This document shows, piece after piece, positions 1-8,918 of a stretch of 64,000 bases of DNA. Where the stretch lies: positions 248,001-312,000 of the forward strand of contig JADBKQ010000001.1 of NCBI GenBank assembly GCA_014896305.1, written 5' to 3'. The notes beneath the pieces were generated by a model. The model was not told the origin of the DNA. It did no database searches and saw only the letters and a list, made by a program, of their open reading frames with translations. Position numbers and translations under genes: made by a program. How positions within the stretch are numbered: position 1 is the stretch's first letter; every line of letters starts with the position of its first letter. The DNA comes from Limnochordaceae bacterium. Lineage in GTDB: Bacteria; Bacillota; Limnochordia; Limnochordales; DUMU01.

Positions 1-364
1 AAAACTGATCGTTTTGGCAGCCCGGATGCTGCTTCACCGGGACGAGCCGGCGGCCATCCGGGCTCGTATGGCGGAGCTCTGGCAACGCCGCTGCGAAAAG
101 CAGCCCCTTGAATACCCGAGCGCCGGCAGCGTGTTCAAGCGGCCGCCGGGCCACTACGTTGGGCCGATGATCCAGGAGCTGGGGTTGCAGGGGACGAAGA
201 TCGGCGGCGCAGAGGTCTCCACCAAGCATGCGGGGTTCATCGTGAACCGCGGCGGAGCTACGGCCGCCGATGTCCTCCGGCTGATCGCCTTAATCCAAGA
301 GCGCGTCAAGGAGCGGTTTGGGGTAGATCTGGAGCCTGAGATTCGGATCGTGGGTGAGCCATGA
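1..364 (+). CDS. murB: UDP-N-acetylenolpyruvoylglucosamine reductase (MurB), C-terminal part
   Basis: This is the 3' end of murB; the frame is open to the left edge, so the N-terminal FAD-binding part lies outside the window. MurB reduces UDP-GlcNAc-enolpyruvate to UDP-MurNAc with NADPH in cytoplasmic peptidoglycan precursor synthesis. The visible ~120 residues match the MurB C-terminal domain: the YPSAGSVFKRPPG segment, which carries the active-site serine region, then the GxxVSxKHAGFIVNxGGATAADV segment, and the closing helix RVKERFGVDLEPEIRIVG. A TTG at 14 could be read as a start but is internal, because the upstream residues (KLIV) continue the family pattern. It ends in TGA at 362-364. 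The 203 bp to the convergent asnB end show no clear terminator. Confidence 0.93.
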   Translation, partial: KLIVLAARMLLHRDEPAAIRARMAELWQRRCEKQPLEYPSAGSVFKRPPGHYVGPMIQELGLQGTKIGGAEVSTKHAGFIVNRGGATAADVLRLIALIQERVKERFGVDLEPEIRIVGEP

Positions 365-567
365 GCTCGCTATCGCCCCCCTTTTGGGCCTTGTGCAACC
401 TCATTGCCGCAGTTATGGCGGCACAAGCTCGCATCTTGTTTTGCTCTCGATTGCCATCCCGGGCGTTCGTTCTGCGTTGAACCCAGCGGGGCGTTTCCAG
501 CGAGCTCACGCGCGTCGGGTCAGCTGCCGGCTTCCAACTGTGGCCCGGGGCAAACCTAGACGAGGAC

Positions 568-2541
568 CTAGACTATGTGAACCTTATACTCCCGCAGCCA
601 GTAGTCGACCTGGGCCAGATAAGCAAGGAGTTGGGGTCCGGTCATCAACTGCCCGTACCACGGCAAATCCCAGTCTGGCGTGGTGGTTGTCCCCTTCCCG
701 CCGGTCCCCCATGCCGCTGACGGTTGGGCACTCGCCCGCACGCCGCTGGCCGACGCTGCCACCGATGGAGCCAGCTCTGTTACCCAGACCGTAACCTGCC
801 TTTGCGCTGCACGGATCCACTGCTCCACCTTTTTCTGGTCGACCAGCTCCAGTAGCGGCGAGGCGGGGTCGTGGACGGCCTCGTCGAGCCAGCTGGCTAC
901 TGCACGCGTATAGGCAGGGTGGTAGGTCTTGGGATATGGGCTCTTCTTCCGGTTCAGAACGTCGGATGGGAGCACGCCGTCCAACGCTTGCCGTAGGATT
1001 CCCTTGAGTTGCCCTCCGGCTGTCTTCATTTCCCAGGGAATATTCCAAACGTATTCCACCAGCCGGTGGTCTGTGTAGGGAACCCGGACTTCCAACCCCA
1101 CGGCCATGCTCATGCGATCTTTTCTATCCAACAGCGTGGCCATGAAGCGAGTCAGGCTCAAGTAAGCGATCTCCCGCATGCGGGCGTCCCAAGGATCCTC
1201 GCTAGCCAGACGCGGGACTTCGTCCAGCGCCTCCTGATATCGGAGAGCTACATACTGCTCGGGTTGTATGACCTCCCGTACCTCTGGTTTCAGAACCGCC
1301 ATCCTCCAGGGCAGGTTGCGCACCCAGGGAAACGTCTGGCGCGCCTGAATGTCGTCCATACGACGAAACCAGGGGTAGCCACCGAACACTTCGTCCGCAG
1401 CTTCGCCGCTGAGTGCCACCGTTGCCTCCTGTTTGATAGCCCGGGAGAATACGAGGAGCGAGGCATCGATGTCCGCCATCCCGGGGAGATCTCGTGCCCG
1501 TACGGCTGCTTTCAGGGCTTCCACCAGTTCCGGCGTCTGGATGACGACCCGGTGGTGGACGGTGCCCAGATACTCCGAGACTCGACGAGCCCAGGGGTCG
1601 TCGGGGTCAGGCTGGAAATCGCTAGCCTGAAAGAAGCGAGCGTTATCCTGGTACTCCACCGACCAGGTGTGCAGGGGCGCAGCCAGGGCTTGGGCGGCCA
1701 GGGCCGTCACGGCGCTGCTGTCGAGCCCTCCCGACAGCAGGGTGCAGATGGGGACGTCGGAGACGAGTTGGCGACGGACGGTATCGGCCAGCAGTTCGCG
1801 CACGGTTTGCCGGGTGCGTTCGAGACCGTCCAAATGGGGCCGGCTCTGCAGCTGCCAGTATGCTTGCTCGTGGAGACCGCCCCCCCGCTCGAACCGAAGC
1901 CAATGACCGGGACGTAGCTCGTCTACGCCGCGGAAGACTCCGTGTCCGGGAGTACGACCAGGGCCCATGGCGAAGACCTCAGCCAACCCTTCACGATCGA
2001 CTTCGGGTGGAACCGCCGGGTGGGCCAACAGGGCCTTGAGCTCGGAGCCAAACAACAGCGTGCGGCCACCGTGGCGAACGGTGTAAAACAAAGGCTTTAC
2101 GCCGAGTCGATCCCGTGCCAGGAAAAGCGTTTGAGTGTGGTCCTCCCAGACCGCAAAGGCGAATATCCCGTTGAACCGGCTGAGGCAGTCTGCCCCCCAT
2201 TCCATGTAAGACAGCAAGAGAACCTCGGTATCCGAGTGCCCCTGGAAGGTATAGCCTTTCTGGACCAGTTCGCGGCGCAGCTCCTCTGTGTTGTACAGTT
2301 CGCCGTTGTACGCCACCACGAAGGTCTGATCGCCCCGGCGGCGTACCATGGGCTGGCCGCCTCCGGCCGGGTCGACCACGACCAGACGACGGTGAGCGAA
2401 GCCGGCCGCCTTCGTGAACCAGCTGCCGCGGCCGTCAGGGCCGCGGCAAGCCAGTGTTTGTCCCATGTTCTCGACCACTTGGCGATGGTCGGTTCGTGTC
2501 AAATCTGCTTCCCAGTCGATCCAGCCCGCAATCCCACACAT
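568..2541 (-). CDS. asnB: Asparagine synthase (glutamine-hydrolysing)
   Basis: Cytoplasmic enzyme that makes asparagine from aspartate, ATP and glutamine-derived ammonia. I start at ATG 2541 because this puts Cys2 (MCGIAGW) at the N-terminus as the class II glutaminase nucleophile, and a GGGGGAG ribosome-binding site lies just upstream; the frame is open 15 codons further. The protein is 657 residues. The glutaminase domain spans about 2-190 (RR at 50-51, YNGELYN at 78-84, HSDTE at 102-106). The synthetase domain follows, with the ATP-pyrophosphatase loop SGGLDSS at 270-276. Near the C-terminus a Ser/Ala/Gly/Thr-rich stretch interrupts the fold between the last helices, an insertion style also seen in several neighbours. 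It is divergent from the isomerase-like gene at 2885. Confidence 0.95.
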   Translation of the reverse strand: MCGIAGWIDWEADLTRTDHRQVVENMGQTLACRGPDGRGSWFTKAAGFAHRRLVVVDPAGGGQPMVRRRGDQTFVVAYNGELYNTEELRRELVQKGYTFQGHSDTEVLLLSYMEWGADCLSRFNGIFAFAVWEDHTQTLFLARDRLGVKPLFYTVRHGGRTLLFGSELKALLAHPAVPPEVDREGLAEVFAMGPGRTPGHGVFRGVDELRPGHWLRFERGGGLHEQAYWQLQSRPHLDGLERTRQTVRELLADTVRRQLVSDVPICTLLSGGLDSSAVTALAAQALAAPLHTWSVEYQDNARFFQASDFQPDPDDPWARRVSEYLGTVHHRVVIQTPELVEALKAAVRARDLPGMADIDASLLVFSRAIKQEATVALSGEAADEVFGGYPWFRRMDDIQARQTFPWVRNLPWRMAVLKPEVREVIQPEQYVALRYQEALDEVPRLASEDPWDARMREIAYLSLTRFMATLLDRKDRMSMAVGLEVRVPYTDHRLVEYVWNIPWEMKTAGGQLKGILRQALDGVLPSDVLNRKKSPYPKTYHPAYTRAVASWLDEAVHDPASPLLELVDQKKVEQWIRAAQRQVTVWVTELAPSVAASASGVRASAQPSAAWGTGGKGTTTTPDWDLPWYGQLMTGPQLLAYLAQVDYWLREYKVHIV

Positions 2542-2884
2542 CCGGGCTCCCCCTTCGACGTTCCTGTGCCTGGCGCAGGGTGTCATCGTTGCCGGCTTGC
2601 GATGTCAGGCTTTCGTCATCAATGTACGAAGGGAGCAGCAAAGACGTGTCTGTCCCTGGTATGGGCCGGTGGGCATACCCCTGCTGATCCGGCCCCTGGG
2701 GTCCTACCGAAGCGGAGACACCTCTCGTGCTCCCGCGCTAGCTACGGCATCGACGAGGCTGTCTCGACGCCGGCAACCGCGAAGTGCTTTCCGTCTCCAC
2801 TCGTCTGGTCGAATCGGAAGGAAGAACCTCTGTCTGTAGGGAAATGCGGTCTAGCATGTTATCACCCAAGGGAGTGTTGCGTCG
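2542..2884. other. Divergent intergenic region between asnB and the isomerase-like gene
   Basis: 343 bp holding the leaders of both divergent genes. I looked for a T-box leader for asnB (the conserved TGGNACCGCG-type core on the minus strand) and did not find one. A small inverted repeat, GGTATG/CATACC with a 10-nt loop, lies near 2659-2680. An AT-richer patch at about 2850-2865 before the rightward gene may hold a -10 element, but no convincing -35/-10 pair stands out. Confidence 0.4.
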
Positions 2885-3721
2885 ATGCTGCTTTCGGTGA
2901 TGCTATCGAACCTGCGCTTGCCGCCGGCAGAGGCGCTGCAAGTCGCTGCCGAGCTCGGCCTGCAAGGGGTGCAACTGTCACTGGGTTCTGGACCCTGGTC
3001 GCCTGAGGAAATGGACCATGACGCCCGCCAGACGTGGAAAGAGCGGATTCACGAGCTGGGGCTAGTGGTCACCGCGGTCTCCTCTGGCTTTCCGTCCTTG
3101 CCATACGATGATCTTGCCCAGCTGGACCGCACCCTCGCTCGGGCCCGCCAGGTGGTCGAGGTGGCGGCGGACTTCGGCGCCAAGGTGTGGACTTCTCACA
3201 TCGGGATCGTTCCCGAGAACCCGGCTGACCCCAAGCGTCAGACGATGGTGCGGGTCATCCGCCAGGTTGTGGACATTGCCTATCGCCAGGGTGTGTTCTT
3301 TGCCATCGAGACCGGCCCCGAACCGCCTTCAGTCCTGCGGTCCTTCATCGAGCAAGTGGCTCACCCCGGCCTGCGGGTCAATTACGACCCGGCCAATCTG
3401 ATCATCTGGCCGGCCCTGCTGGCGAAGGAGCACGGCCGCCGCTATGACGAACGGGAGGCCATCGAACGCTACACGCCCACCGAAGGGGTGGAAGCCCTTG
3501 CTCCGTATATCGCTCATGTGCACGCCAAAGACGCTTATGTGAAGTCCGGCGGTGAGTATCAGGAGTGCTTATTGGGCGAAGGATGGGTGCGGTGGCCCCG
3601 ATTCCTGGAGCTGCTGCGCCACTGTGGGTTTGGCGGCTACATGGCGATTGAACGGGAATATGAGACTGACCGAGTGGCGGCGGTCCGCCAGGCGGTTGAC
3701 TTCCTGCGCCGGCTTGGGTAA
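2885..3721 (+). CDS. Sugar phosphate isomerase/epimerase family protein (xylose-isomerase-like TIM barrel)
   Basis: A 278-residue protein of the AP-endonuclease-2/xylose-isomerase-like TIM-barrel superfamily, usually metal-dependent sugar isomerases or epimerases in the cytoplasm. Metal-ligand strands are visible in order: FAIETGP (Glu), VNYDPANL (Asp), IAHVHAKDA (His/Asp), and the closing MAIEREYE (Glu). The length is normal for the family. The start is ATG 2885 with GGGAG about 10 nt upstream; the N-terminus MLLSVMLSNL begins directly with the first barrel strand. It is transcribed alone, divergent from asnB and convergent with the next gene. The substrate cannot be told from sequence; nearby glycosidase genes make sugar catabolism plausible. 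Confidence 0.85.
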   Translation: MLLSVMLSNLRLPPAEALQVAAELGLQGVQLSLGSGPWSPEEMDHDARQTWKERIHELGLVVTAVSSGFPSLPYDDLAQLDRTLARARQVVEVAADFGAKVWTSHIGIVPENPADPKRQTMVRVIRQVVDIAYRQGVFFAIETGPEPPSVLRSFIEQVAHPGLRVNYDPANLIIWPALLAKEHGRRYDEREAIERYTPTEGVEALAPYIAHVHAKDAYVKSGGEYQECLLGEGWVRWPRFLELLRHCGFGGYMAIEREYETDRVAAVRQAVDFLRRLG

Positions 3722-3770
3722 TCGCCGGTGCTCCGGTGCTGGGGCGGCGGAGGGCTGCCGGCTCGCCCGG

Positions 3771-4694
3771 CTAGTGGACGTTGGTGGCTTTTAGTCGCAC
3801 GGAGAAGTGGTCGAAACCGATGAGCCGTTGCACTTTGCCGATGACGCCGCCCCAGCACAGGTCCCCGTCTGCCTGTACGACCCCGATCGCGGGGTTCACC
3901 CACACCTCGATCGATTGGAAAGTGCCGAACGTATCGGAACGCTCCAGGTGAACGTGCCACGCCTCGAACTGCCCGGCAAGCACGTTTACCGTTTCCCAAC
4001 CCACCACCTGGCCGCTGGCTTGCGCCTGGCCGAGACTGCCACCAGCAGCGGCCGGCGCCTTCGGCGTCGATGACGGCCCTGACTGCGGACGTCCTGGCTG
4101 CGCCAGTGGCGGTGAGGTACTCTGATCAGCGACAGCCAATCCCGGCGGATTCGCTGCCTCACCCCGGCGGATCTCGCCCTGCCAATGCCAGGGAGGGCCT
4201 TTCTTGAGAGGTTCGGGCATACCGAACTCGGGCACAGGATATGAGTATACCTCCCGGTACAGGCCGCCGAACGCGGTGGCAGAGCGTTCCCAGGTGAGCA
4301 ATTGGTTCTCTCGCAGCTCCAGAAGCTCTTCGTAGACCAGTCCCCGTACGGACAAGCGCCAGCGATAGAACGTGCTGGGGGCAGAGCCCGGGCGAGCGCC
4401 CGGCGGCAAGGAGGCCTTGCGGACATCGACCAAGCGCACCTCCGCTTTGCCCAGGTTGGAGTCATATTCCCACACACTGGTGGCACTGAGAGGCGCGGTA
4501 CCCGGCACCACGAAGGCAGGGACGATGGGCAAGGTCAGCACGCTGCCGATACTCCCTCGCCAATCGGTATTCTGGCTAGACGAGGTCAGCGCTGCCGGCA
4601 TCGTCCAAGACCAGGCCATTACTATTACCAGGGTCGAGGCGGCAGCGATTCCCCGGAAGTGGCCAGCCATTCGTGTATATAGATGCCCGCTCAC
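3771..4694 (-). CDS. Unknown secreted or membrane-anchored protein with a DUF3108-like C-terminal half
   Basis: I do not recognise a named family with certainty. The 307-residue protein starts with a hydrophobic segment (about residues 14-38, GIAAASTLVIVMAWSW) that looks like a signal peptide or membrane anchor, then a Ser/Thr-rich linker, then a beta-rich domain. The C-terminal part (VNVLAGQFEAWHVHLERS ... EVWVNPAIGVVQADG) resembles the beta-barrel pattern of DUF3108/TapB-like proteins, in which a modified substrate or lipid is bound; this is a weak pattern-level match. A Pro/Ser/Gly-rich insert separates the two halves. GTG 4694 is used as the start; ATG 4670 is an alternative with no better ribosome-binding site. 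It is last in the leftward series that begins at 11588, 66 bp after the CPBP gene. Confidence 0.6.
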   Translation of the reverse strand: MSGHLYTRMAGHFRGIAAASTLVIVMAWSWTMPAALTSSSQNTDWRGSIGSVLTLPIVPAFVVPGTAPLSATSVWEYDSNLGKAEVRLVDVRKASLPPGARPGSAPSTFYRWRLSVRGLVYEELLELRENQLLTWERSATAFGGLYREVYSYPVPEFGMPEPLKKGPPWHWQGEIRRGEAANPPGLAVADQSTSPPLAQPGRPQSGPSSTPKAPAAAGGSLGQAQASGQVVGWETVNVLAGQFEAWHVHLERSDTFGTFQSIEVWVNPAIGVVQADGDLCWGGVIGKVQRLIGFDHFSVRLKATNVH

Positions 4695-4760
4695 GATTTT
4701 GAGAACTGCCCTTCAAGGATATTGTTCGTCCAGGAATCGATGAATCGGTCCAGCTCAGAT

Positions 4761-5432
4761 TCACAAGCTGCCACCCAGCGGAAAGACCAGAAACACCAAC
4801 ACCGTCCAGAGAGCGTGGGAAATGATGCCTGGGACGAGGCTACGCCGCCACAGGTAAAGCAGACCCCAGAACAAGCCAGCGACCAGAGCGGCCAGGATCA
4901 GCATCAGATTACCAGAGAACAGATGAACCGCGGCGTAGCACAGCGAAGCCATCAGCCAGCCGGCTGCTTCCCCGCCTGCTACCATGAACCGCCGTTGTAG
5001 AAAGCCCCGCCAGAAGATCTCCTCGGCCGGACTGGTCACAAAAAGGAGAAGCAGGCCGATCAGCCAGCGATTCGCTTGGGATTGGATATCGTATATGCTG
5101 CCGATCTGCCTGCCGGCAAACGGGAAGATCGATCTGCCCAGCCAACTACCGCATGCGAAGATACCGTAGAGCACCAGCGCGGCACTGATCCCGATGATCA
5201 CGTTGACCCAGTTCCACTCCTCCTCACGCCAGGGCGGACCGGCTGCTGCTACGGCGTAAGCGGTCAGCACCCCTGCGGCAATGCCCATGCCGGTCCAGAA
5301 GTTACCCCAGTGCAGGCCAAAGATGACCAGCCAGAAAGCGGCCGCCAGAGCCAGGCCGATCCAGGCGGTGGTGAGTTGCCGCCGTCCCCGAGCCTCCCTG
5401 TCTTTCCACGATGGCGAACCAGTGGCTCGCAT
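4761..5432 (-). CDS. CPBP-family intramembrane metalloprotease
   Basis: A 223-residue polytopic membrane protein of the CPBP (CAAX protease/bacteriocin-processing, Abi) family, glutamate/histidine intramembrane proteases. All signature motifs are present: EExxxR at 137-142 (AEEIFWRG), a membrane His at about 170 (CYAAVH) and a second His at about 206 (SHALW). Hydrophobic segments occupy roughly 22-45, 50-66, 75-95, 122-135 and 155-223. ATG 5432 is chosen because GGAGGGAG lies 8 nt upstream; a TTG at 5459 is also in frame. Substrates of such orphans are unknown; some family members mature peptides or CAAX proteins. It sits between menA-like and the unknown secreted gene on the same strand. Confidence 0.88.
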   Translation of the reverse strand: MRATGSPSWKDREARGRRQLTTAWIGLALAAAFWLVIFGLHWGNFWTGMGIAAGVLTAYAVAAAGPPWREEEWNWVNVIIGISAALVLYGIFACGSWLGRSIFPFAGRQIGSIYDIQSQANRWLIGLLLLFVTSPAEEIFWRGFLQRRFMVAGGEAAGWLMASLCYAAVHLFSGNLMLILAALVAGLFWGLLYLWRRSLVPGIISHALWTVLVFLVFPLGGSL

Positions 5433-5609
5433 GGATCCATCTCCCTCCTGGCCACACAACCTTCGGCCTCAACTCTGGTCTCTCAACGGGGCACTCCCTG
5501 CACGCCAGAAACTGAGCGAAGAGCCCGCCTCACCCCTTTCGGTTTGGGAAGCCCAGAGGTGAGTGGCGGGCTTCAGCGCTCGCGCGGCACATGGCGATCT
5601 GCCACTGCC

Positions 5610-6557
5610 TCACACAGGCCATGGGAGCGGGAACCAACCGGCCACCAATATGCTGAGCGACAGAGCCAACCCAAACTGCATGTGCAGCTTAGCTGTGAGC
5701 GGTTCCACCGGAATAATGCATTGTCCGCCGGCGTGAACTCGACGCATCAGTTGCCAGGCTGCTGGTACGGTGGCCAGCACCAGGAGCGACCAGATCGGCA
5801 GGATGCCAACCGCCACGTTGAGTAAGGCAAACACATACGCCCCTGCTAGCAGCGCATCGTACAGCCGGATGCTGGCGGTCCAGCCCAGCCAATGGGATAA
5901 GCTGACCATGCCGCCCTCACGATCGGTTTCGAAGTCCCGCAAGTCATTGCCATGAAGGATGGCGGCGACCAGGCAGGCGACGGGCAGAGCAGCGGCAATA
6001 GGGGTCCAACTGAGGTGTCCGGCCAGGGTTACATACCCGCCCAGTGTCTCGAGTGGCCCCATAAGGACAAACACAAGCGGCACGCCAAGCCCCCGGTATT
6101 TATAGTGCACCGGCCCGGCGGTGTACCAGTATCCTCCCAGCAGCCCCGCCAGGCCGATGGCAGCGATGAGCCAGCCTCGCACATAGATGAAGTACAGGCC
6201 GATAAGAGCAGATACAGAGAAAGCGAGGTAACCGGCGGCCAAAACTGCCCCGGGTGAAAACCAGCCCAGAACCAACCAGGGCTGAATGCTGGCCTTTTGT
6301 TCCCGGGTATCCACCCCATTCATGTAGTCGTAGTACGTATTAACGAAGTTAGTGCCGACCTGGAGCAAGGTGCCACCTACCAACGCCAAGACAAACCAGA
6401 GAATATGGAATGAAACCCCTTCACGTACGGCCAGAAGTGCGCCGAGCGTGATGGGGATTACTGACGCCGTCAGCGAAAAAGGTCGGCTCGCCATGAGCCA
6501 GGTTTTCCAGCCGGAGGACCTGGCTGGCAGAGTAGCCGGTGATAACGGTGCGCTCAT
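5610..6557 (-). CDS. menA: 1,4-dihydroxy-2-naphthoate polyprenyltransferase-like (MenA/UbiA family)
   Basis: Integral-membrane prenyltransferase; in menaquinone synthesis MenA transfers a polyprenyl chain to 1,4-dihydroxy-2-naphthoate. The two aspartate-rich prenyl-diphosphate/Mg sites are visible: NTYYDYMNGVDT at 73-84 and NDLRDFETDREGG near residue 205. Nine or so hydrophobic helices span the 315 residues. GGGGGAGG upstream puts the start at ATG 6557 (ATG 6560 is adjacent; a further in-frame start at 6611 lacks support and would overlap the previous gene). It follows the secreted GHL10 gene by 34 bp, so it may share its transcript. No other men genes are in the window, so the aromatic substrate is inferred from family resemblance only. 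Confidence 0.85.
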   Translation of the reverse strand: MSAPLSPATLPARSSGWKTWLMASRPFSLTASVIPITLGALLAVREGVSFHILWFVLALVGGTLLQVGTNFVNTYYDYMNGVDTREQKASIQPWLVLGWFSPGAVLAAGYLAFSVSALIGLYFIYVRGWLIAAIGLAGLLGGYWYTAGPVHYKYRGLGVPLVFVLMGPLETLGGYVTLAGHLSWTPIAAALPVACLVAAILHGNDLRDFETDREGGMVSLSHWLGWTASIRLYDALLAGAYVFALLNVAVGILPIWSLLVLATVPAAWQLMRRVHAGGQCIIPVEPLTAKLHMQFGLALSLSILVAGWFPLPWPV

Positions 6558-6591
6558 CATGAACCTCCCCCTTCTTCGCTCCCAGAATACC

Positions 6592-8916
6592 TCAGGGCTC
6601 GCCCCTTTCATAGGGGGTGACGTTTAGGCACAGGGCCAGGTAGTCGAGGTCGGCCGCGAGCCGGTCAAGCAGAGCCCGGGCCTGTGGCTGCTCGACAAGC
6701 TCTTTTTGGAGTCGGACTTGCGCTACCTCTTGCCGTATACGACTCACGCTGTCTAGGCCCGGGGCCGGACTTGCTGAACCAGGGCTACTCAGCCCCGAGC
6801 TAGCTGCCTCAGATCCAGCCTGTGGCCCGTTCCCCAATTTCTGTAGCAGTGGATCGAGCTGCTCGGTGACAGTCATGGGCAACCGACCCCTGGCCCGCCA
6901 GGTGTTCCAGCGTTCCAGCAGGCGGTTTACGAGCATTTGGGCGGCGGCGTGGGGGTCGGCCAGAGGCGAAAGGGCGGGCTGGCGGAACGGCCCTTCCTGC
7001 AATCGTGCGTACACTTCTCCCGATAACGTACTGGCGGCAAAAAAGACTACACCCAGGCTGGGAAGTTCACGCGCGGCGGCGACTTCGTCGAGAAGGTGCT
7101 CAGGCGTCAAAAGCCAGATCCCGAGACCGTCGAGGATTCGGCTGCCGCTGCTCGGGTCTGGGCTGGCGGAGCGGGCCTCGCGGGCCCGGGCCCAGAACTC
7201 GCCGGGAAGCGAGGTGTAGTTCATGGTGGCGACAAAGTCCAGCAGCCCCTCGCGCAGCCAGCGAGGCCAGTTTTGATGGGTCTCTCGGAGAGCGGCGGCT
7301 GGGTCAGGAACCACCGCCGCCGACAGGAGCAGACCAGGCCTCGCCGCCCGCAGTCGGGATGACAGCTGGCGTAAGAAACTGGTAATGTTTTGCTCGCGCC
7401 ACTGGTTCCACCGGTCGTAACCAGCCGAGCCCGGTGTCAGAGTACGAGCGTCCAGACCGGTTTCCTCCTGGAAACGAGCGAGCGAGGAGGGAGCGTACCC
7501 AAAGGGAATGTGGCTTTCCTCGTTGTAGCGAATATAGTCGAACTGCAGCCCATCCACCTCATATCGGGTCACGATCTCCAGCATGAGGTTGGTAAGGTAC
7601 TCTTGCACTTGTGGCAAGGTGGGGTTGAGCCAGGCGGTCCCCCACTGAGTGGGCGAGAAGGGGGAGCCGTCCCGGGCCAGGTCGGCCCATTCCGGGTGTT
7701 GCTGCATGATGGGCCCGAACTGATGCTCGTAGCCGGCCGCAAAGACCCAAACCCAGGGAACGACCTGCATTCCCCGGGCATGACCCTCCTGCACCAGGAA
7801 CGCCAGGGGGTCGACGTCGCCCCAAGCAGCGGTGTACGCTTCGTCCCGTGGTGCAACTGCGCTGGGGAAGGCGGCCGCCCCCTTTTGTACCATCTCGGGG
7901 AAGATGAGGTTGATTCCCAGGCTGGCCATCCGGTCGAGTAGCTCCCGGGTGGCTTGCGGTCCGGCCAAAAGTGCCGCCCGGTCCACCCAGACGGCCCGCA
8001 CCTCGACTGGGCGGGACTCCCAGGTCAAGGATTGAGCCTGCCGGGCGACGGTGGCTGCCTGATTCGCCAGCCCGGCGGCCTGATCATCTTGACCCTCCTG
8101 GTAAGCTGCTTCAGCTTGCTGCAGCAACGAATCCGCCTGGTGCAACTGCTGCTGCACCTGGTTTTCGTCGATATCGGCCACCTGGGCGAGAGCGTCCTGG
8201 AGGGCCGTTTGCGCGGCTGTCAGGTCCTTTTGAGCCGATTCGATGCGAAGCCAGGCAGGGCGGTAACTGGACGCTGCCGTTTGAGCCTGGGTGAGCAGTT
8301 GGATTTCCCGGATCTGCGCCCAGTAGACCTGATCTTGGGTGACCGTAATCCGCACCAAGCGGACGGAGCGAGGGGCGAAAAGAAGGCTCACTTCCGGCGC
8401 TCCCGTCAGCTCTCCTACTGTCTCCCATTTTCCGTCCCCTGTGCTGACGGTCACCTGGCCGCTATAGATGTAATCGTTCGGACGTGCATATTCGCCCGTG
8501 AAGCTCCCCATCAGCAGGCGGATACCGGAGACGGAGTAGGGCTGTCCCAGGTCGAGTTGCAACCAATCGCCGGCCTGCAGCTCCCGACCGCTCCAGAAAA
8601 AGGTGGAGACGTCACCGTCTACGGCCCGGTCCAGCTCCATCCCCAGGGCCTCACCCCAATCGCTCGTGGTCGCCCGCAGGCCCGGGACGATCAGCCAGCG
8701 AGCAGGAGCCGGCGTTGATCCACTTGCCTCGTTTGTTTCTCCTGCTGGGCCAAGGCTAGAGGAATCTGCGGCCCGCACGGACGGGAACGTTCCAGCCAGG
8801 CAAGCGATGAGGATGAGGGCGATGGTGTTGCACAATACTCCACACAATACCTTAGCGAGTACCCCTTGTTTCGACCACCGGCCGTGGTAGGCTTCTACCT
8901 TCCGTTTGGACGACAT
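6592..8916 (-). CDS. Secreted discoidin-domain + family-10-like glycoside hydrolase (GHL10/DUF187)
   Basis: A 774-residue extracytoplasmic glycosidase. The N-terminus has a basic region then a hydrophobic segment ending in LIAC (residues 36-39), a plausible lipobox; a signal-peptidase I site after VRA is an alternative. Next come an F5/8-type C (discoidin) carbohydrate-binding domain (about 80-215, with DxDVSTFFWS and the FTGEYARPNDYIYSG loop), a Gln/Ala-rich helical linker (about 220-310), and a GHL10 TIM barrel (about 315-660) with the acidic motif VDGLQFDYIRYNEES. A helical C-terminal tail closes it. ATG 8916 has GGGAGGAAG at good spacing and lies 2 bp after the stop of the upstream paralogue, indicating translational coupling. 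GHL10 proteins are predicted polysaccharide hydrolases; the substrate is unknown. Confidence 0.9.
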   Translation of the reverse strand: MSSKRKVEAYHGRWSKQGVLAKVLCGVLCNTIALILIACLAGTFPSVRAADSSSLGPAGETNEASGSTPAPARWLIVPGLRATTSDWGEALGMELDRAVDGDVSTFFWSGRELQAGDWLQLDLGQPYSVSGIRLLMGSFTGEYARPNDYIYSGQVTVSTGDGKWETVGELTGAPEVSLLFAPRSVRLVRITVTQDQVYWAQIREIQLLTQAQTAASSYRPAWLRIESAQKDLTAAQTALQDALAQVADIDENQVQQQLHQADSLLQQAEAAYQEGQDDQAAGLANQAATVARQAQSLTWESRPVEVRAVWVDRAALLAGPQATRELLDRMASLGINLIFPEMVQKGAAAFPSAVAPRDEAYTAAWGDVDPLAFLVQEGHARGMQVVPWVWVFAAGYEHQFGPIMQQHPEWADLARDGSPFSPTQWGTAWLNPTLPQVQEYLTNLMLEIVTRYEVDGLQFDYIRYNEESHIPFGYAPSSLARFQEETGLDARTLTPGSAGYDRWNQWREQNITSFLRQLSSRLRAARPGLLLSAAVVPDPAAALRETHQNWPRWLREGLLDFVATMNYTSLPGEFWARAREARSASPDPSSGSRILDGLGIWLLTPEHLLDEVAAARELPSLGVVFFAASTLSGEVYARLQEGPFRQPALSPLADPHAAAQMLVNRLLERWNTWRARGRLPMTVTEQLDPLLQKLGNGPQAGSEAASSGLSSPGSASPAPGLDSVSRIRQEVAQVRLQKELVEQPQARALLDRLAADLDYLALCLNVTPYERGEP

Positions 8917-8918
8917 TC

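Noticed and set aside
1009-1917. 302-codon plus-strand open frame inside asnB
   Set aside because: Antisense to a well-conserved synthetase; composition is that of a reverse-complement shadow.
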